64,000 nt of DNA. Origin: Frigidibacter sp037095735. GTDB taxonomy: Bacteria > Pseudomonadota > Alphaproteobacteria > Rhodobacterales > Rhodobacteraceae. Each line of letters begins with the position of its first letter. The stretch's first letter is position 1. Shown piece after piece: positions 25,629 through 33,637 of the stretch. The position numbers were made by a program, and so were the translations under genes. The DNA lies in contig NZ_JBAWKD010000001.1 in assembly GCF_037095735.1 (NCBI RefSeq), forward strand, positions 372,001-436,000. Reading direction: 5' to 3'. The notes below the pieces were generated by a model. It was not told the origin of the DNA and did no database searches. It worked only from the letters and a program-made list of their open reading frames with translations.

Positions 25629-26822
25629 ATGAACATCCACGAATACCAGGCGAAGGCGCTGCTGCGCAGCTACGGCTGCCCGGTTTCCGAGGGCCGCGCG
25701 GTCCTGCGCGCGGAAGAGGCGAAAGCCGCCGCGGGCGAGCTTGACGGCCCGCTCTGGGTCATCAAGGCCCAGATCCACGCCGGTGGCCGCGGCAAGGGCA
25801 AGTTCGTCGAGCCCGAGGCCGGCGAAAAAGGCGGCGTCCGCCTCGCCAAGTCGGTCGAGGAAGCGGAAGCACTGACCAAGCAGATGCTGGGCCGCACGCT
25901 CGTCACCCACCAGACCGGCCCGGCCGGCAAGCAGGTGAACCGCATCTACATCGAGGACGGCTCGGACATCGAGCGCGAGCTCTACCTCGCCCTCCTCGTC
26001 GACCGCGCCACCTCGCGCATCTCCTTCGTCGTCTCGACCGAAGGCGGCATGGACATCGAGGAAGTCGCGGCCCACACGCCCGAGAAGATCCTCTCGTTCT
26101 CCGTCGACCCGGCCTCGGGGCTCTCGGACTTCCACGGCCGCAAGGTCGCCTTCGCCCTCGGGCTGAAGGGCGCGCAGGTCAAGCAGTGCGTGGCGCTCGT
26201 CAAGAACCTCTACCGTGCCTTCGTCGAGAAGGACATGGAGATGCTCGAGATCAACCCGCTGATCGTCATGACCGACGGCAACCTCAAGGTTCTCGACGCC
26301 AAGGTCGGCTTCGACAACAATGCGCTCTACCGCCAGCCCGACATCCTCGCGCTGCGTGACGAGACCGAGGAAGACCCGAAGGAACTCGCCGCCTCGAAGT
26401 TCGATCTGAACTACATCGCGCTCGACGGCGAGATCGGCTGCATGGTGAACGGCGCGGGCCTCGCGATGGCCACGATGGACATCATCAAGCTCTACGGCGC
26501 CGAGCCCGCGAACTTCCTCGACGTCGGCGGCGGCGCCACGAAAGAGAAAGTGACCGAGGCCTTCAAGATCATCACCTCGGACCCGAACGTGAAGGGCATC
26601 CTGGTGAACATCTTCGGCGGCATCATGCGCTGCGACGTGATCGCCGAGGGCGTTCTGGCCGCGGTGAAAGAAGTCGGCCTGCAGGTTCCGCTGGTCGTGC
26701 GCCTCGAGGGCACGAACGTCGAGCTGGGCAAGGAGATCATCCGCAACTCGGGTCTCAACGTCATCGCCGGCGACAACCTGTCGGACGCTGCCGAAAAGAT
26801 CGTGAAAGCCGTCAAGGGCTGA
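25629..26822 (+). CDS. sucC: succinyl-CoA synthetase, beta subunit
   Basis: 397 residues, full length. N-terminal ATP-grasp domain (MNIHEYQAKALLRSYGCPV, KAQIHAGGRGKG, then EINPLIVM) and C-terminal CoA-ligase domain (NGAGLAMATMDIIKLYGAEPANFLDVGG; GILVNIFGGIMRCDVIAEG). Together with SucD it forms succinate and ATP/GTP from succinyl-CoA in the TCA cycle. First gene of the suc operon, preceded by paired palindromes. Confidence 0.97.
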   Translation: MNIHEYQAKALLRSYGCPVSEGRAVLRAEEAKAAAGELDGPLWVIKAQIHAGGRGKGKFVEPEAGEKGGVRLAKSVEEAEALTKQMLGRTLVTHQTGPAGKQVNRIYIEDGSDIERELYLALLVDRATSRISFVVSTEGGMDIEEVAAHTPEKILSFSVDPASGLSDFHGRKVAFALGLKGAQVKQCVALVKNLYRAFVEKDMEMLEINPLIVMTDGNLKVLDAKVGFDNNALYRQPDILALRDETEEDPKELAASKFDLNYIALDGEIGCMVNGAGLAMATMDIIKLYGAEPANFLDVGGGATKEKVTEAFKIITSDPNVKGILVNIFGGIMRCDVIAEGVLAAVKEVGLQVPLVVRLEGTNVELGKEIIRNSGLNVIAGDNLSDAAEKIVKAVKG

Positions 26823-26833
26823 CCTTCACCGCA

Positions 26834-26853
26834 GGCTGGCCCTCGGGCCAGCC
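26834..26853 (+). other. intercistronic hairpin sucC-sucD
   Basis: GGCTGGCC, loop CTCG, GGCCAGCC, lying in the 60-base gap between sucC and sucD. No U-tract follows, and sucD starts 30 bases later. It may stabilise or process the polycistronic mRNA. Confidence 0.5.
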
Positions 26854-26882
26854 CGGCCAGACATTTCAAGGGAGTACGCCAG

Positions 26883-27767
26883 ATGGCAGTCCTCGTCGAC
26901 GAAAACACCAAGGTCATCTGCCAGGGCTTCACCGGCTCGCAGGGCACCTTCCACTCGGAACAGGCCATCGCCTACGGCACCAAGATGGTCGGCGGCGTCA
27001 CCCCGGGCAAGGGCGGCACGCTGCACCTCGGCCTGCCGGTCTTCAACTCGGTCCACGAAGCGGCCGAAGTGACCGGCGCCAATGCCTCCGTGATCTACGT
27101 TCCGCCGCCGTTCGCGGCCGACTCGATCCTCGAGGCGATCGATGCCGAGATCCCGCTGATCGTCTGCATCACCGAAGGCATCCCGGTCCTCGACATGATG
27201 AAGGTCAAGCGCGCCCTCATCAATTCGAAGTCGCGCCTGATCGGCCCGAACTGCCCGGGCGTCATCACGCCGGGCGCCTGCAAGATCGGCATCATGCCGG
27301 GCCACATCCACAAGCGCGGCAAGATCGGTGTTGTCTCGCGCTCGGGCACGCTTACCTATGAGGCCGTGAAACAGACCTCCGACCTCGGCCTCGGCCAATC
27401 GTCGGCCGTCGGCATCGGCGGCGACCCGATCAAGGGCACCGAGCACCTCGAAGTGCTCGAGATGTTCCTGGCGGACCCGGAAACCGAAGCCATGATCATG
27501 ATCGGCGAAATCGGCGGCGACGCCGAGGAAGTCGCGGCGCAGTTCCTCGCCGACGAAGCCAAGAAGGGCCGTTCCAAGCCCTGCGCCGGCTTCATCGCGG
27601 GCCGCACCGCGCCGAAGGGCCGCCGCATGGGCCACGCCGGTGCGATCGTCTCGGGCGGCAAGGGTGACGCGGAATCGAAGATCGAGGCGATGAAAGCCGC
27701 CGGGATCGTCGTCGCCGACAGCCCCGCCACGCTCGGCGAAGCCGTGCTCAAGGCGATGGGCAAGTAA
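26883..27767 (+). CDS. sucD: succinyl-CoA synthetase, alpha subunit
   Basis: 294 residues. CoA-binding Rossmann start (TKVICQGFTGSQGTFHSEQAI), GLPVFNSVHEA, LIGPNCPGVITP, GVVSRSGTLTYEAV, and the phosphohistidine loop GRRMGHAGAIV whose His carries phosphate during catalysis. Partner of SucC, 60 bases downstream of it. AAGGGAG ribosome site. Confidence 0.97.
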   Translation: MAVLVDENTKVICQGFTGSQGTFHSEQAIAYGTKMVGGVTPGKGGTLHLGLPVFNSVHEAAEVTGANASVIYVPPPFAADSILEAIDAEIPLIVCITEGIPVLDMMKVKRALINSKSRLIGPNCPGVITPGACKIGIMPGHIHKRGKIGVVSRSGTLTYEAVKQTSDLGLGQSSAVGIGGDPIKGTEHLEVLEMFLADPETEAMIMIGEIGGDAEEVAAQFLADEAKKGRSKPCAGFIAGRTAPKGRRMGHAGAIVSGGKGDAESKIEAMKAAGIVVADSPATLGEAVLKAMGK

Positions 27768-27779
27768 GCAAGCAGTTAC

Positions 27780-27806
27780 GGGCAGGCCATCAGATGTGGC
27801 CTGCCC
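27780..27806 (+). other. intercistronic hairpin sucD-sucA
   Basis: Ten perfect pairs, GGGCAGGCCA and TGGCCTGCCC, with a seven-base loop in the 60-base gap before sucA. No U-tract. Similar in type and place to the hairpin at 26834. Confidence 0.55.
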
Positions 27807-27827
27807 CTCCACATCTCAGGTGACGCC

Positions 27828-30791
27828 ATGACGGACCAGAGTGCCAACGACCTCTTCCACGCCTCCTCGTTCCTGCAGGGGCAGAACGCGGAATACATCG
27901 AACAGCTCTACGCGCGCTACGCGACCGACCCCGCGTCGGTGGACGCGGCCTGGGCCGAGTTCTTCCGCACCCTCGGGGATGCCGAAAGCGACGTGAAGAA
28001 GGAAGCGGCGGGCGCCACCTGGACCCGGTCCGACTGGCCGCCGACCCCCAACGACGACCTGACCGCGGCGCTGACCGGCGAATGGCCGCTCGCGCCCGTG
28101 AAGGACGCCAAGCAGGCCGGCGAGAAGATCAAGGCCAAGGCCGCCGAAACCGGGATCTCGATCTCGGACGCGCAGGTGCAGCGCGCGGTGCTGGATTCGA
28201 TCCGCGCCATCATGATCATCCGCGCCTACCGGATCCGCGGCCACCTCGCCGCCGATCTCGATCCGCTGGGCATGCGCCAGGAAACCCCGCACCCCGAGCT
28301 TGATCCCAAGTCCTACGGCTTCTCGGACGCCGACATGGACCGCCCGATCTTCATCGACAACGTGCTGGGCCTGCAGCTCGCCTCTATGCGCCAGATCCTG
28401 GACATCGTGAAGCGCACCTACTGCGGCACCTTCGCGCTGCAATACATGCACATCTCGGACCCAGAGCAGTCGGCCTGGCTGAAGGAGCGCATCGAGGGCT
28501 ACGGGAAGGAAATCACCTTCACCCGTGAAGGCCGCCGTGCGATCCTGAACAAGCTGGTCGAGGCCGAGGGCTTCGAGAAGTTCCTCCATGTGAAATACAT
28601 GGGCACCAAGCGCTTCGGCCTTGATGGCGGCGAGGCGCTGATCCCGGCGCTCGAGCAGATCATCAAGCGCGGCGGTGCGCTCGGCGCGAAAGAGATGGTG
28701 TTCGGCATGCCGCACCGCGGGCGCCTGTCGGTGCTGGCGAACGTCATGCAGAAGCCCTACCGCGCGATCTTCCACGAATTCCAGGGCGGCTCCTACAAGC
28801 CCGAGGACGTGGACGGGTCGGGCGACGTGAAATACCACCTCGGCGCCTCCTCGGACCGCGAGTTCGACGGCAACACGGTTCACCTGTCGCTGACCGCCAA
28901 CCCCTCGCACCTCGAGGCGGTGAACCCGGTCGTGCTGGGCAAGGCCCGCGCCAAGACCGACCAGATGAACGACCCCGAGCGTCACTCGGTGATTCCGATC
29001 CTGCTGCACGGCGACGCGGCCTTTGCCGGCCAGGGCGTGGTGGCGGAATGCTTCCAGCTTTCGGGCATCCGCGGCCACCGCACCGGCGGCACCATCCACG
29101 TCGTGGTGAACAACCAGATCGGCTTCACCACCGCGCCGCATTTCTCGCGCACCTCGCCCTACCCGACCGACCTCGCCCTGATGGTGGAAGCCCCGATCTT
29201 CCACGTGAACGGCGATGACCCGGAAGCGGTCGTGCATGCCGCCAAGGTCGCCACCGAATTCCGGATGAAGTTCCACAAGGACGTGGTTCTGGACATCTTC
29301 TGCTACCGCCGCTTCGGTCACAACGAAGGCGACGAGCCGATGTTCACCAACCCGGCGATGTACAAGGCGATCAAGAAGCAGAAGACCACGCTTCAGCTCT
29401 ACACCGAGCGGCTCGTCAAGGACGGCCTGATCCCCGAGGGCGAGATCGAGGACATGAAGGCCGCCTTCCAGGCGCGCCTGAACGAAGAGTTCGAGGCCGG
29501 CAAAGAGTTCAAGCCGAACCGCGCCGACTGGCTCGACGGCAAGTGGACGGGCCTTCAGACCGAGGGCGCCGAATACCAGGCCGGCAAGACCGCGATCTCG
29601 GACGAGACGCTGCAGGAGCTTGGCCGCGCGCTGACCTCCGCGCCCGACAACTGGGACATGCACAAGACCGTCTCGCGCCTGCTCGACGCCAAGAAGCAGA
29701 TGTTCGAAACGGGCAAGGGCTTCGACTGGGCGACCGGCGAGGCACTGGCCTTCGGCAGCCTCGTCGCGGAGGGCTTCCCCGTCCGCCTCGCGGGCCAGGA
29801 CTCGACCCGCGGCACCTTCAGCCAACGCCACTCGGCCTTCATCGACCAGACGACCGAGGAACGCTACTACCCGCTGAACAACATCAAGCCGGGGCAGGCG
29901 CGCTACGAGGTCATCGACTCGATGCTCTCGGAATACGCGGTGCTCGGGTTCGAATACGGCTACTCGCTGGCCGAACCGAACGCGCTGGTGATGTGGGAAG
30001 GCCAGTTCGGCGACTTCGCCAACGGCGCGCAGATCATGTTCGACCAGTTCATCTCGTCGGGTGAATCGAAATGGCTGCGGATGTCGGGCCTCGTGATGCT
30101 CCTGCCCCACGGCTATGAAGGCCAGGGCCCGGAACACTCGTCCGCCCGCCTCGAGCGCTTCCTGCAGATGTCGGCCCAGGACAACTGGATCGTCGCCAAC
30201 TGCTCGACGCCCGCGAACTACTTCCACATCCTGCGCCGCCAGATCCACCGCAGCTTCCGCAAGCCGCTGGTGCTGATGACGCCGAAGTCGCTGCTGCGTC
30301 ACCCGCTGGCGGTGTCGGACGTCGACATGTTCACCACCGGCTCGCAGTTCCACCGCGTGCTCTGGGACGATGCCGAACGCGGCCATTCGGAAACGCAGCT
30401 GAAGCCCGACACCGAGATCAAGCGCGTCGTCATCTCGTCGGGCAAGGTCTACTACGACCTGCTCGCCGAACGCGACAAGCGCGGGATCGAAGACGTCTAC
30501 CTGCTGCGTCTGGAACAGTTCTACCCCTTCCCGGCCCTGTCGCTGGTCAAGGAGCTGGAACGCTTCAAGGGCGCGGAAATCGTCTGGTGCCAGGAAGAGC
30601 CGAAGAACCAAGGCGCCTGGACCTTCGTCGAGCCGAACCTCGAATGGGTGCTGGGCCGCATCGGCGCCACCCATGGCCGCGCCCGCTATGTCGGCCGGTC
30701 CGCCACCGCCTCGCCGGCCACCGGCCTCGCCTCGCGCCACAAGGCCGAGCAAGAGGCGCTGGTCGACGAAGCCCTCACGATCGGAGCCTGA
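27828..30791 (+). CDS. sucA: 2-oxoglutarate dehydrogenase E1 component
   Basis: 987 residues, full length. The N-terminal segment (SSFLQGQNAEYIEQLYARYATDP) is the region that docks E1o to E2. The thiamine-diphosphate module includes FGMPHRGRLSVLANV, HGDAAFAGQGVVAECFQLS and NNQIGFTT; the C-terminal transketolase-like part has WEGQFGDFANGAQIMFDQFI and LPHGYEGQGPEHSSARLERFLQ. It decarboxylates 2-oxoglutarate and passes the succinyl group to the lipoyl arms of SucB. Confidence 0.97.
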   Translation: MTDQSANDLFHASSFLQGQNAEYIEQLYARYATDPASVDAAWAEFFRTLGDAESDVKKEAAGATWTRSDWPPTPNDDLTAALTGEWPLAPVKDAKQAGEKIKAKAAETGISISDAQVQRAVLDSIRAIMIIRAYRIRGHLAADLDPLGMRQETPHPELDPKSYGFSDADMDRPIFIDNVLGLQLASMRQILDIVKRTYCGTFALQYMHISDPEQSAWLKERIEGYGKEITFTREGRRAILNKLVEAEGFEKFLHVKYMGTKRFGLDGGEALIPALEQIIKRGGALGAKEMVFGMPHRGRLSVLANVMQKPYRAIFHEFQGGSYKPEDVDGSGDVKYHLGASSDREFDGNTVHLSLTANPSHLEAVNPVVLGKARAKTDQMNDPERHSVIPILLHGDAAFAGQGVVAECFQLSGIRGHRTGGTIHVVVNNQIGFTTAPHFSRTSPYPTDLALMVEAPIFHVNGDDPEAVVHAAKVATEFRMKFHKDVVLDIFCYRRFGHNEGDEPMFTNPAMYKAIKKQKTTLQLYTERLVKDGLIPEGEIEDMKAAFQARLNEEFEAGKEFKPNRADWLDGKWTGLQTEGAEYQAGKTAISDETLQELGRALTSAPDNWDMHKTVSRLLDAKKQMFETGKGFDWATGEALAFGSLVAEGFPVRLAGQDSTRGTFSQRHSAFIDQTTEERYYPLNNIKPGQARYEVIDSMLSEYAVLGFEYGYSLAEPNALVMWEGQFGDFANGAQIMFDQFISSGESKWLRMSGLVMLLPHGYEGQGPEHSSARLERFLQMSAQDNWIVANCSTPANYFHILRRQIHRSFRKPLVLMTPKSLLRHPLAVSDVDMFTTGSQFHRVLWDDAERGHSETQLKPDTEIKRVVISSGKVYYDLLAERDKRGIEDVYLLRLEQFYPFPALSLVKELERFKGAEIVWCQEEPKNQGAWTFVEPNLEWVLGRIGATHGRARYVGRSATASPATGLASRHKAEQEALVDEALTIGA

Positions 30792-30794
30792 CGA

Positions 30795-32330
30795 ATGGCC
30801 ATTGAAGTCCGCGTCCCGACGCTTGGCGAGTCCGTCTCGGAAGCGACGATCGCCACCTGGTTCAAGAAGGTCGGCGACTCCGTCGCGCAGGACGAGATGC
30901 TGTGCGAGTTGGAAACCGACAAGGTGACCGTCGAGGTCCCGGCCCCCGCCTCGGGCGTGCTGGCCGAGATCGTCGCCGCCGAAGGCGAGACCGTGGGCGT
31001 GAACGCGCTCCTCGCCCAGATCGCCGAGGCCGGCAATGCCGGCCCCGAGGAAGTCAAACCGAAGAAATCCGCCGAAGAACCCGTGGCTGCGGCCCCGGAA
31101 GCCACTGCAAGTGAGGGCAAGATGACCGACGTGATGGTGCCGACGCTGGGCGAAAGCGTCACCGAAGCCACCGTGGCGACCTGGTTCAAGAAGGTCGGCG
31201 ACACCGTCGCGCAGGACGAGATGCTGTGCGAACTGGAAACCGACAAGGTCTCGGTCGAGGTCCCGGCCCCCGCCGCGGGCGTGCTGACCGAGATCCTCGC
31301 GCCGGAAGGCGCCACGGTCGACGCCAAGGCGAAGCTCGCCGTGATCGCCGAAGGCGCCTCGGCCGGTGCCGCCGCCCCGAAAGCCGCCCCGGCTGCCGCG
31401 GCCCCCGCCGCCGCTGCCCCCGCCGCTGGCGGCCGTGACGTCGAGGACGCGCCCTCGGCCAAGAAGGCGATGGCCGAAGCCGGTCTGTCGGCCGCCCAGG
31501 TCTCGGGCTCGGGCCGCGACGGCCGCATCATGAAGGAAGACGTGGCGAAAGCCGCCGCCGCGCCGAAAGCCGCTCCGGCTCCGGCCCCGGTCGCCGCCGC
31601 CCCGCGCGCCCCGGTCTCGGCCGACGACGCCTCGCGCGAAGAGCGCGTGAAGATGACCAAGCTGCGCCAGACCATCGCGCGCCGCCTGAAGGAAAGCCAG
31701 AACACCGCCGCGATGCTGACGACCTACAACGAGGTCGACATGTCGGGCGTCATGGATCTGCGCAACACCTACAAGGACGCGTTCGAGAAGAAGCACGGCG
31801 TGAAGATGGGCTTCATGTCCTTCTTCACCAAGGCCTGCGTCCACGCGCTGAAAGAGGTCCCGGAAGTCAACGCCGAGATCGACGGCACCGACGTCGTCTA
31901 CAAGCACTACGTCCACATGGGCATCGCCGCGGGCACGCCGCAGGGCCTCGTGGTGCCGGTGCTGCGCGACGTCGACCAGAAGTCCTTCGCCGAGATCGAG
32001 AAAGAGATCGCGGAAAAGGGCAAGCGCGCCCGTGACGGCAAGCTGTCGATGGCGGAAATGCAGGGCGGCTCGTTCACCATCTCGAACGGCGGCGTCTACG
32101 GCTCGCTGATGTCCTCGCCGATCCTGAACCCGCCGCAGTCGGGCATCCTCGGCATGCACAAGATCCAGGACCGCCCCGTGGTTGTGAACGGCCAGATCGT
32201 CATCCGCCCGATGATGTATCTCGCGCTCAGCTACGACCACCGCATCGTCGACGGCAAGGGCGCCGTGACCTTCCTCGTCCGCGTCAAGGACGCGCTGGAA
32301 GATCCCCGCCGTCTGCTGATGGACATCTAG
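30795..32330 (+). CDS. sucB: 2-oxoglutarate dehydrogenase E2 (dihydrolipoyl succinyltransferase), two lipoyl domains
   Basis: 511 residues, about 100 more than the usual E2o because the lipoyl domain is duplicated. Lipoyl domain 1 (residues 2-78, lysine K43 in ELETDKV) and domain 2 (110-186, K151 in the same motif) are joined by Ala/Pro linkers. The E1/E3-binding domain is at about 216-252. The catalytic domain is at about 285-511, with DHRIVDG (481-487) holding the active-site His and Asp. Starts three bases after sucA. The enlarged arm doubles the lipoyl groups per chain. Confidence 0.96.
   Translation: MAIEVRVPTLGESVSEATIATWFKKVGDSVAQDEMLCELETDKVTVEVPAPASGVLAEIVAAEGETVGVNALLAQIAEAGNAGPEEVKPKKSAEEPVAAAPEATASEGKMTDVMVPTLGESVTEATVATWFKKVGDTVAQDEMLCELETDKVSVEVPAPAAGVLTEILAPEGATVDAKAKLAVIAEGASAGAAAPKAAPAAAAPAAAAPAAGGRDVEDAPSAKKAMAEAGLSAAQVSGSGRDGRIMKEDVAKAAAAPKAAPAPAPVAAAPRAPVSADDASREERVKMTKLRQTIARRLKESQNTAAMLTTYNEVDMSGVMDLRNTYKDAFEKKHGVKMGFMSFFTKACVHALKEVPEVNAEIDGTDVVYKHYVHMGIAAGTPQGLVVPVLRDVDQKSFAEIEKEIAEKGKRARDGKLSMAEMQGGSFTISNGGVYGSLMSSPILNPPQSGILGMHKIQDRPVVVNGQIVIRPMMYLALSYDHRIVDGKGAVTFLVRVKDALEDPRRLLMDI
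30816..31304 (+). repeat. direct duplication of lipoyl-domain DNA in sucB
   Basis: Segments at about 30816-30980 and 31140-31304 are direct repeats offset by 324 bases (108 codons). They keep long identical stretches at DNA level, such as ACCTGGTTCAAGAAGGTCGG at 30856 and 31180 and GCGCAGGACGAGATGCTGTG. High nucleotide identity suggests a recent duplication or ongoing gene conversion. Confidence 0.85.
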
Positions 32331-32893
32331 TGTTCGCTCAGGCCGTAACGCTGGCGCAGAACTGGAGCTCAACGCTCACCCGCCTAGGGTACGGAATGGC
32401 GATTCAAGCTACGGTTCTGATACAGCAACGTCCTGAGATTATAGATACGAGCCAAGGACAGGATCTTAATTCTGTTCTTGGCGCGCTCTACGTCCTCTCC
32501 CTAACCTTAAGCGGCCTTCTCCTCGGCAACCTAGTCGTGTTTATCGGAGTCAGCCTTGTTGGGTTTCGCCGCCCGGAAATCTCGCTTCCTAACCGAACTC
32601 GTCGTGCGCACCGCATCGGCAAAACAGCGAATCCGATGCTTATCGAGTTGCTCCGCGAGGCCGAAAATCGTCTCGACCTCGTTGGCGGTCTAATTGGGTC
32701 CATACCCCTGTATGTCGCTGCAGTTCTGATTCTGCGGCTCGATTTAGACTTCCTGTCCTCCAATGACGCGACAGTGCCGTGGTGGTTGCTGCTCCTAACG
32801 GCATCTTTCACTGCGCTCATAATGTGGTGGCTCTACGCACATGCGACTTCTCTGCATGTGGCGTTAGATCAATGCTTGGATGAACTCGAGTAG
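32330..32893 (+). CDS. atypical membrane protein of unknown function
   Basis: 187 residues if started at GTG 32330, which overlaps the sucB stop by one base; ATG 32396 with a weak AGGGT site would give 165. Three to four hydrophobic helices are visible: VLGALYVLSLTLSGLLLGNL, VGGLIGSIPLYVAAVLILRL and WWLLLLTASFTALIMWWLYA. I recognise no family. Base use differs from all neighbours: visibly AT-richer, with CTA, TTA and ATA codons that are rare around it. It lies between sucB and lpd-linked genes, so it looks like a recent horizontal insertion that kept the operon's direction. Confidence 0.6.
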   Translation: MFAQAVTLAQNWSSTLTRLGYGMAIQATVLIQQRPEIIDTSQGQDLNSVLGALYVLSLTLSGLLLGNLVVFIGVSLVGFRRPEISLPNRTRRAHRIGKTANPMLIELLREAENRLDLVGGLIGSIPLYVAAVLILRLDLDFLSSNDATVPWWLLLLTASFTALIMWWLYAHATSLHVALDQCLDELE

Positions 32894-32909
32894 CTTCGGG
32901 AGGAATACG

Positions 32910-33152
32910 ATGCAGCTTCTTGTCCAGATCGAGACCGCCGACCCCGAGGGCTGGAAGGCCAGCTTCGAGCGTGACGCGGAAAACCGCGGCCAGGCCGGGC
33001 TTATGCTTCTTCAACTCTGGCACGCGACCGACAGCCGCGGCCAGATCTTCGCCCTGTTCGAGGTCCACGACCGCGCCCGCGCGCAGGCCTGGCTCGACAA
33101 GGCCGAGGGCTTCGGCCGCCCGATGACCGCGCATTTCCTGAGGACCGCATGA
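32910..33152 (+). CDS. small hypothetical protein
   Basis: 80 residues from ATG 32910, preceded by GGGAGGA. Soluble, no signal peptide. The fold looks like a small ferredoxin-like or ABM-type alpha/beta unit (LLVQIETADPEGWKASFERD, then FALFEVHDRARAQAWLDKA), a pattern seen in short enzymes and stand-alone proteins; function is not known. It overlaps the MAPEG gene by ATGA (33149-33152) and belongs to the suc-lpd operon. Confidence 0.65.
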   Translation: MQLLVQIETADPEGWKASFERDAENRGQAGLMLLQLWHATDSRGQIFALFEVHDRARAQAWLDKAEGFGRPMTAHFLRTA

Positions 33153-33541
33153 GCCAGGAACTGATCGTCCTCTGCCTTATGGCGCTTTTGCAGCCGGCCA
33201 TCATCCTGCTGGCCGGCGCCTCGATGAACCGCGACGTGGGGGCCAGCTGGAACGCCGGCCCCCGCGACGACCAGCCCGCCTTCTCGAAGCGCACCGGCCG
33301 CCTGCGCCGCGCGCTGTCGAACCATGTCGAGAACCTGCCGCTGTTCATCATCGCGGTCCTGGCGCTCGAACTGACCGGCCGCGGCAGTCCGCTGACCGCG
33401 GCCCTGGCCTGGGTCGCGCTGGCGATGCGGGTGCTTTACGTTCCGGCCTACGCGCTTGCCTGGACGCCCTGGCGTTCGGTGATCTTCGGTGTGGGCCTCT
33501 TCTCCACGCTCCTGATGATCCTTATCGCTTTGTTAAGCTAG
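33149..33541 (+). CDS. MAPEG-family membrane protein
   Basis: 130 residues, four membrane helices. RTGRLRRALSNHVENLPLFIIAVLALELTG is the MAPEG signature (Arg and Glu-Asn-Leu-Pro). MAPEG enzymes are membrane glutathione transferases or eicosanoid-metabolising proteins; bacterial members are mostly uncharacterised. Translationally coupled to the preceding small gene by ATGA, and followed by lpd after a 96-base gap. Confidence 0.82.
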   Translation: MSQELIVLCLMALLQPAIILLAGASMNRDVGASWNAGPRDDQPAFSKRTGRLRRALSNHVENLPLFIIAVLALELTGRGSPLTAALAWVALAMRVLYVPAYALAWTPWRSVIFGVGLFSTLLMILIALLS

Positions 33542-33547
33542 GGCTCT

Positions 33548-33569
33548 CGGGGGGTGTACGGGGGGTGTA
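33548..33569. repeat. tandem 11-base repeat before lpd
   Basis: CGGGGGGTGTA occurs twice in perfect tandem in the MAPEG-lpd gap, 69 bases upstream of the lpd start. Short and of unknown meaning; it could be slippage-prone sequence or overlapping protein sites. Confidence 0.6.
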
Positions 33570-33637
33570 CGCTCCGTGCACGCACATCAGACGCAAAACA
33601 CCGGGGCCGGACGCCCCGGAACAGGACGAGGAAGACC

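Noticed and set aside
27816..32372. Very long minus-strand open frame (about 1518 codons) opposite sucA and sucB
   Set aside because: Antisense shadow of strongly recognisable genes; its His/Arg/Asp-rich text is the usual result of reading high-GC coding DNA backwards.
27816..32372. CRISPR or prophage signals
   Set aside because: No spaced direct repeats of CRISPR type and no phage structural genes or integrase anywhere in the window.
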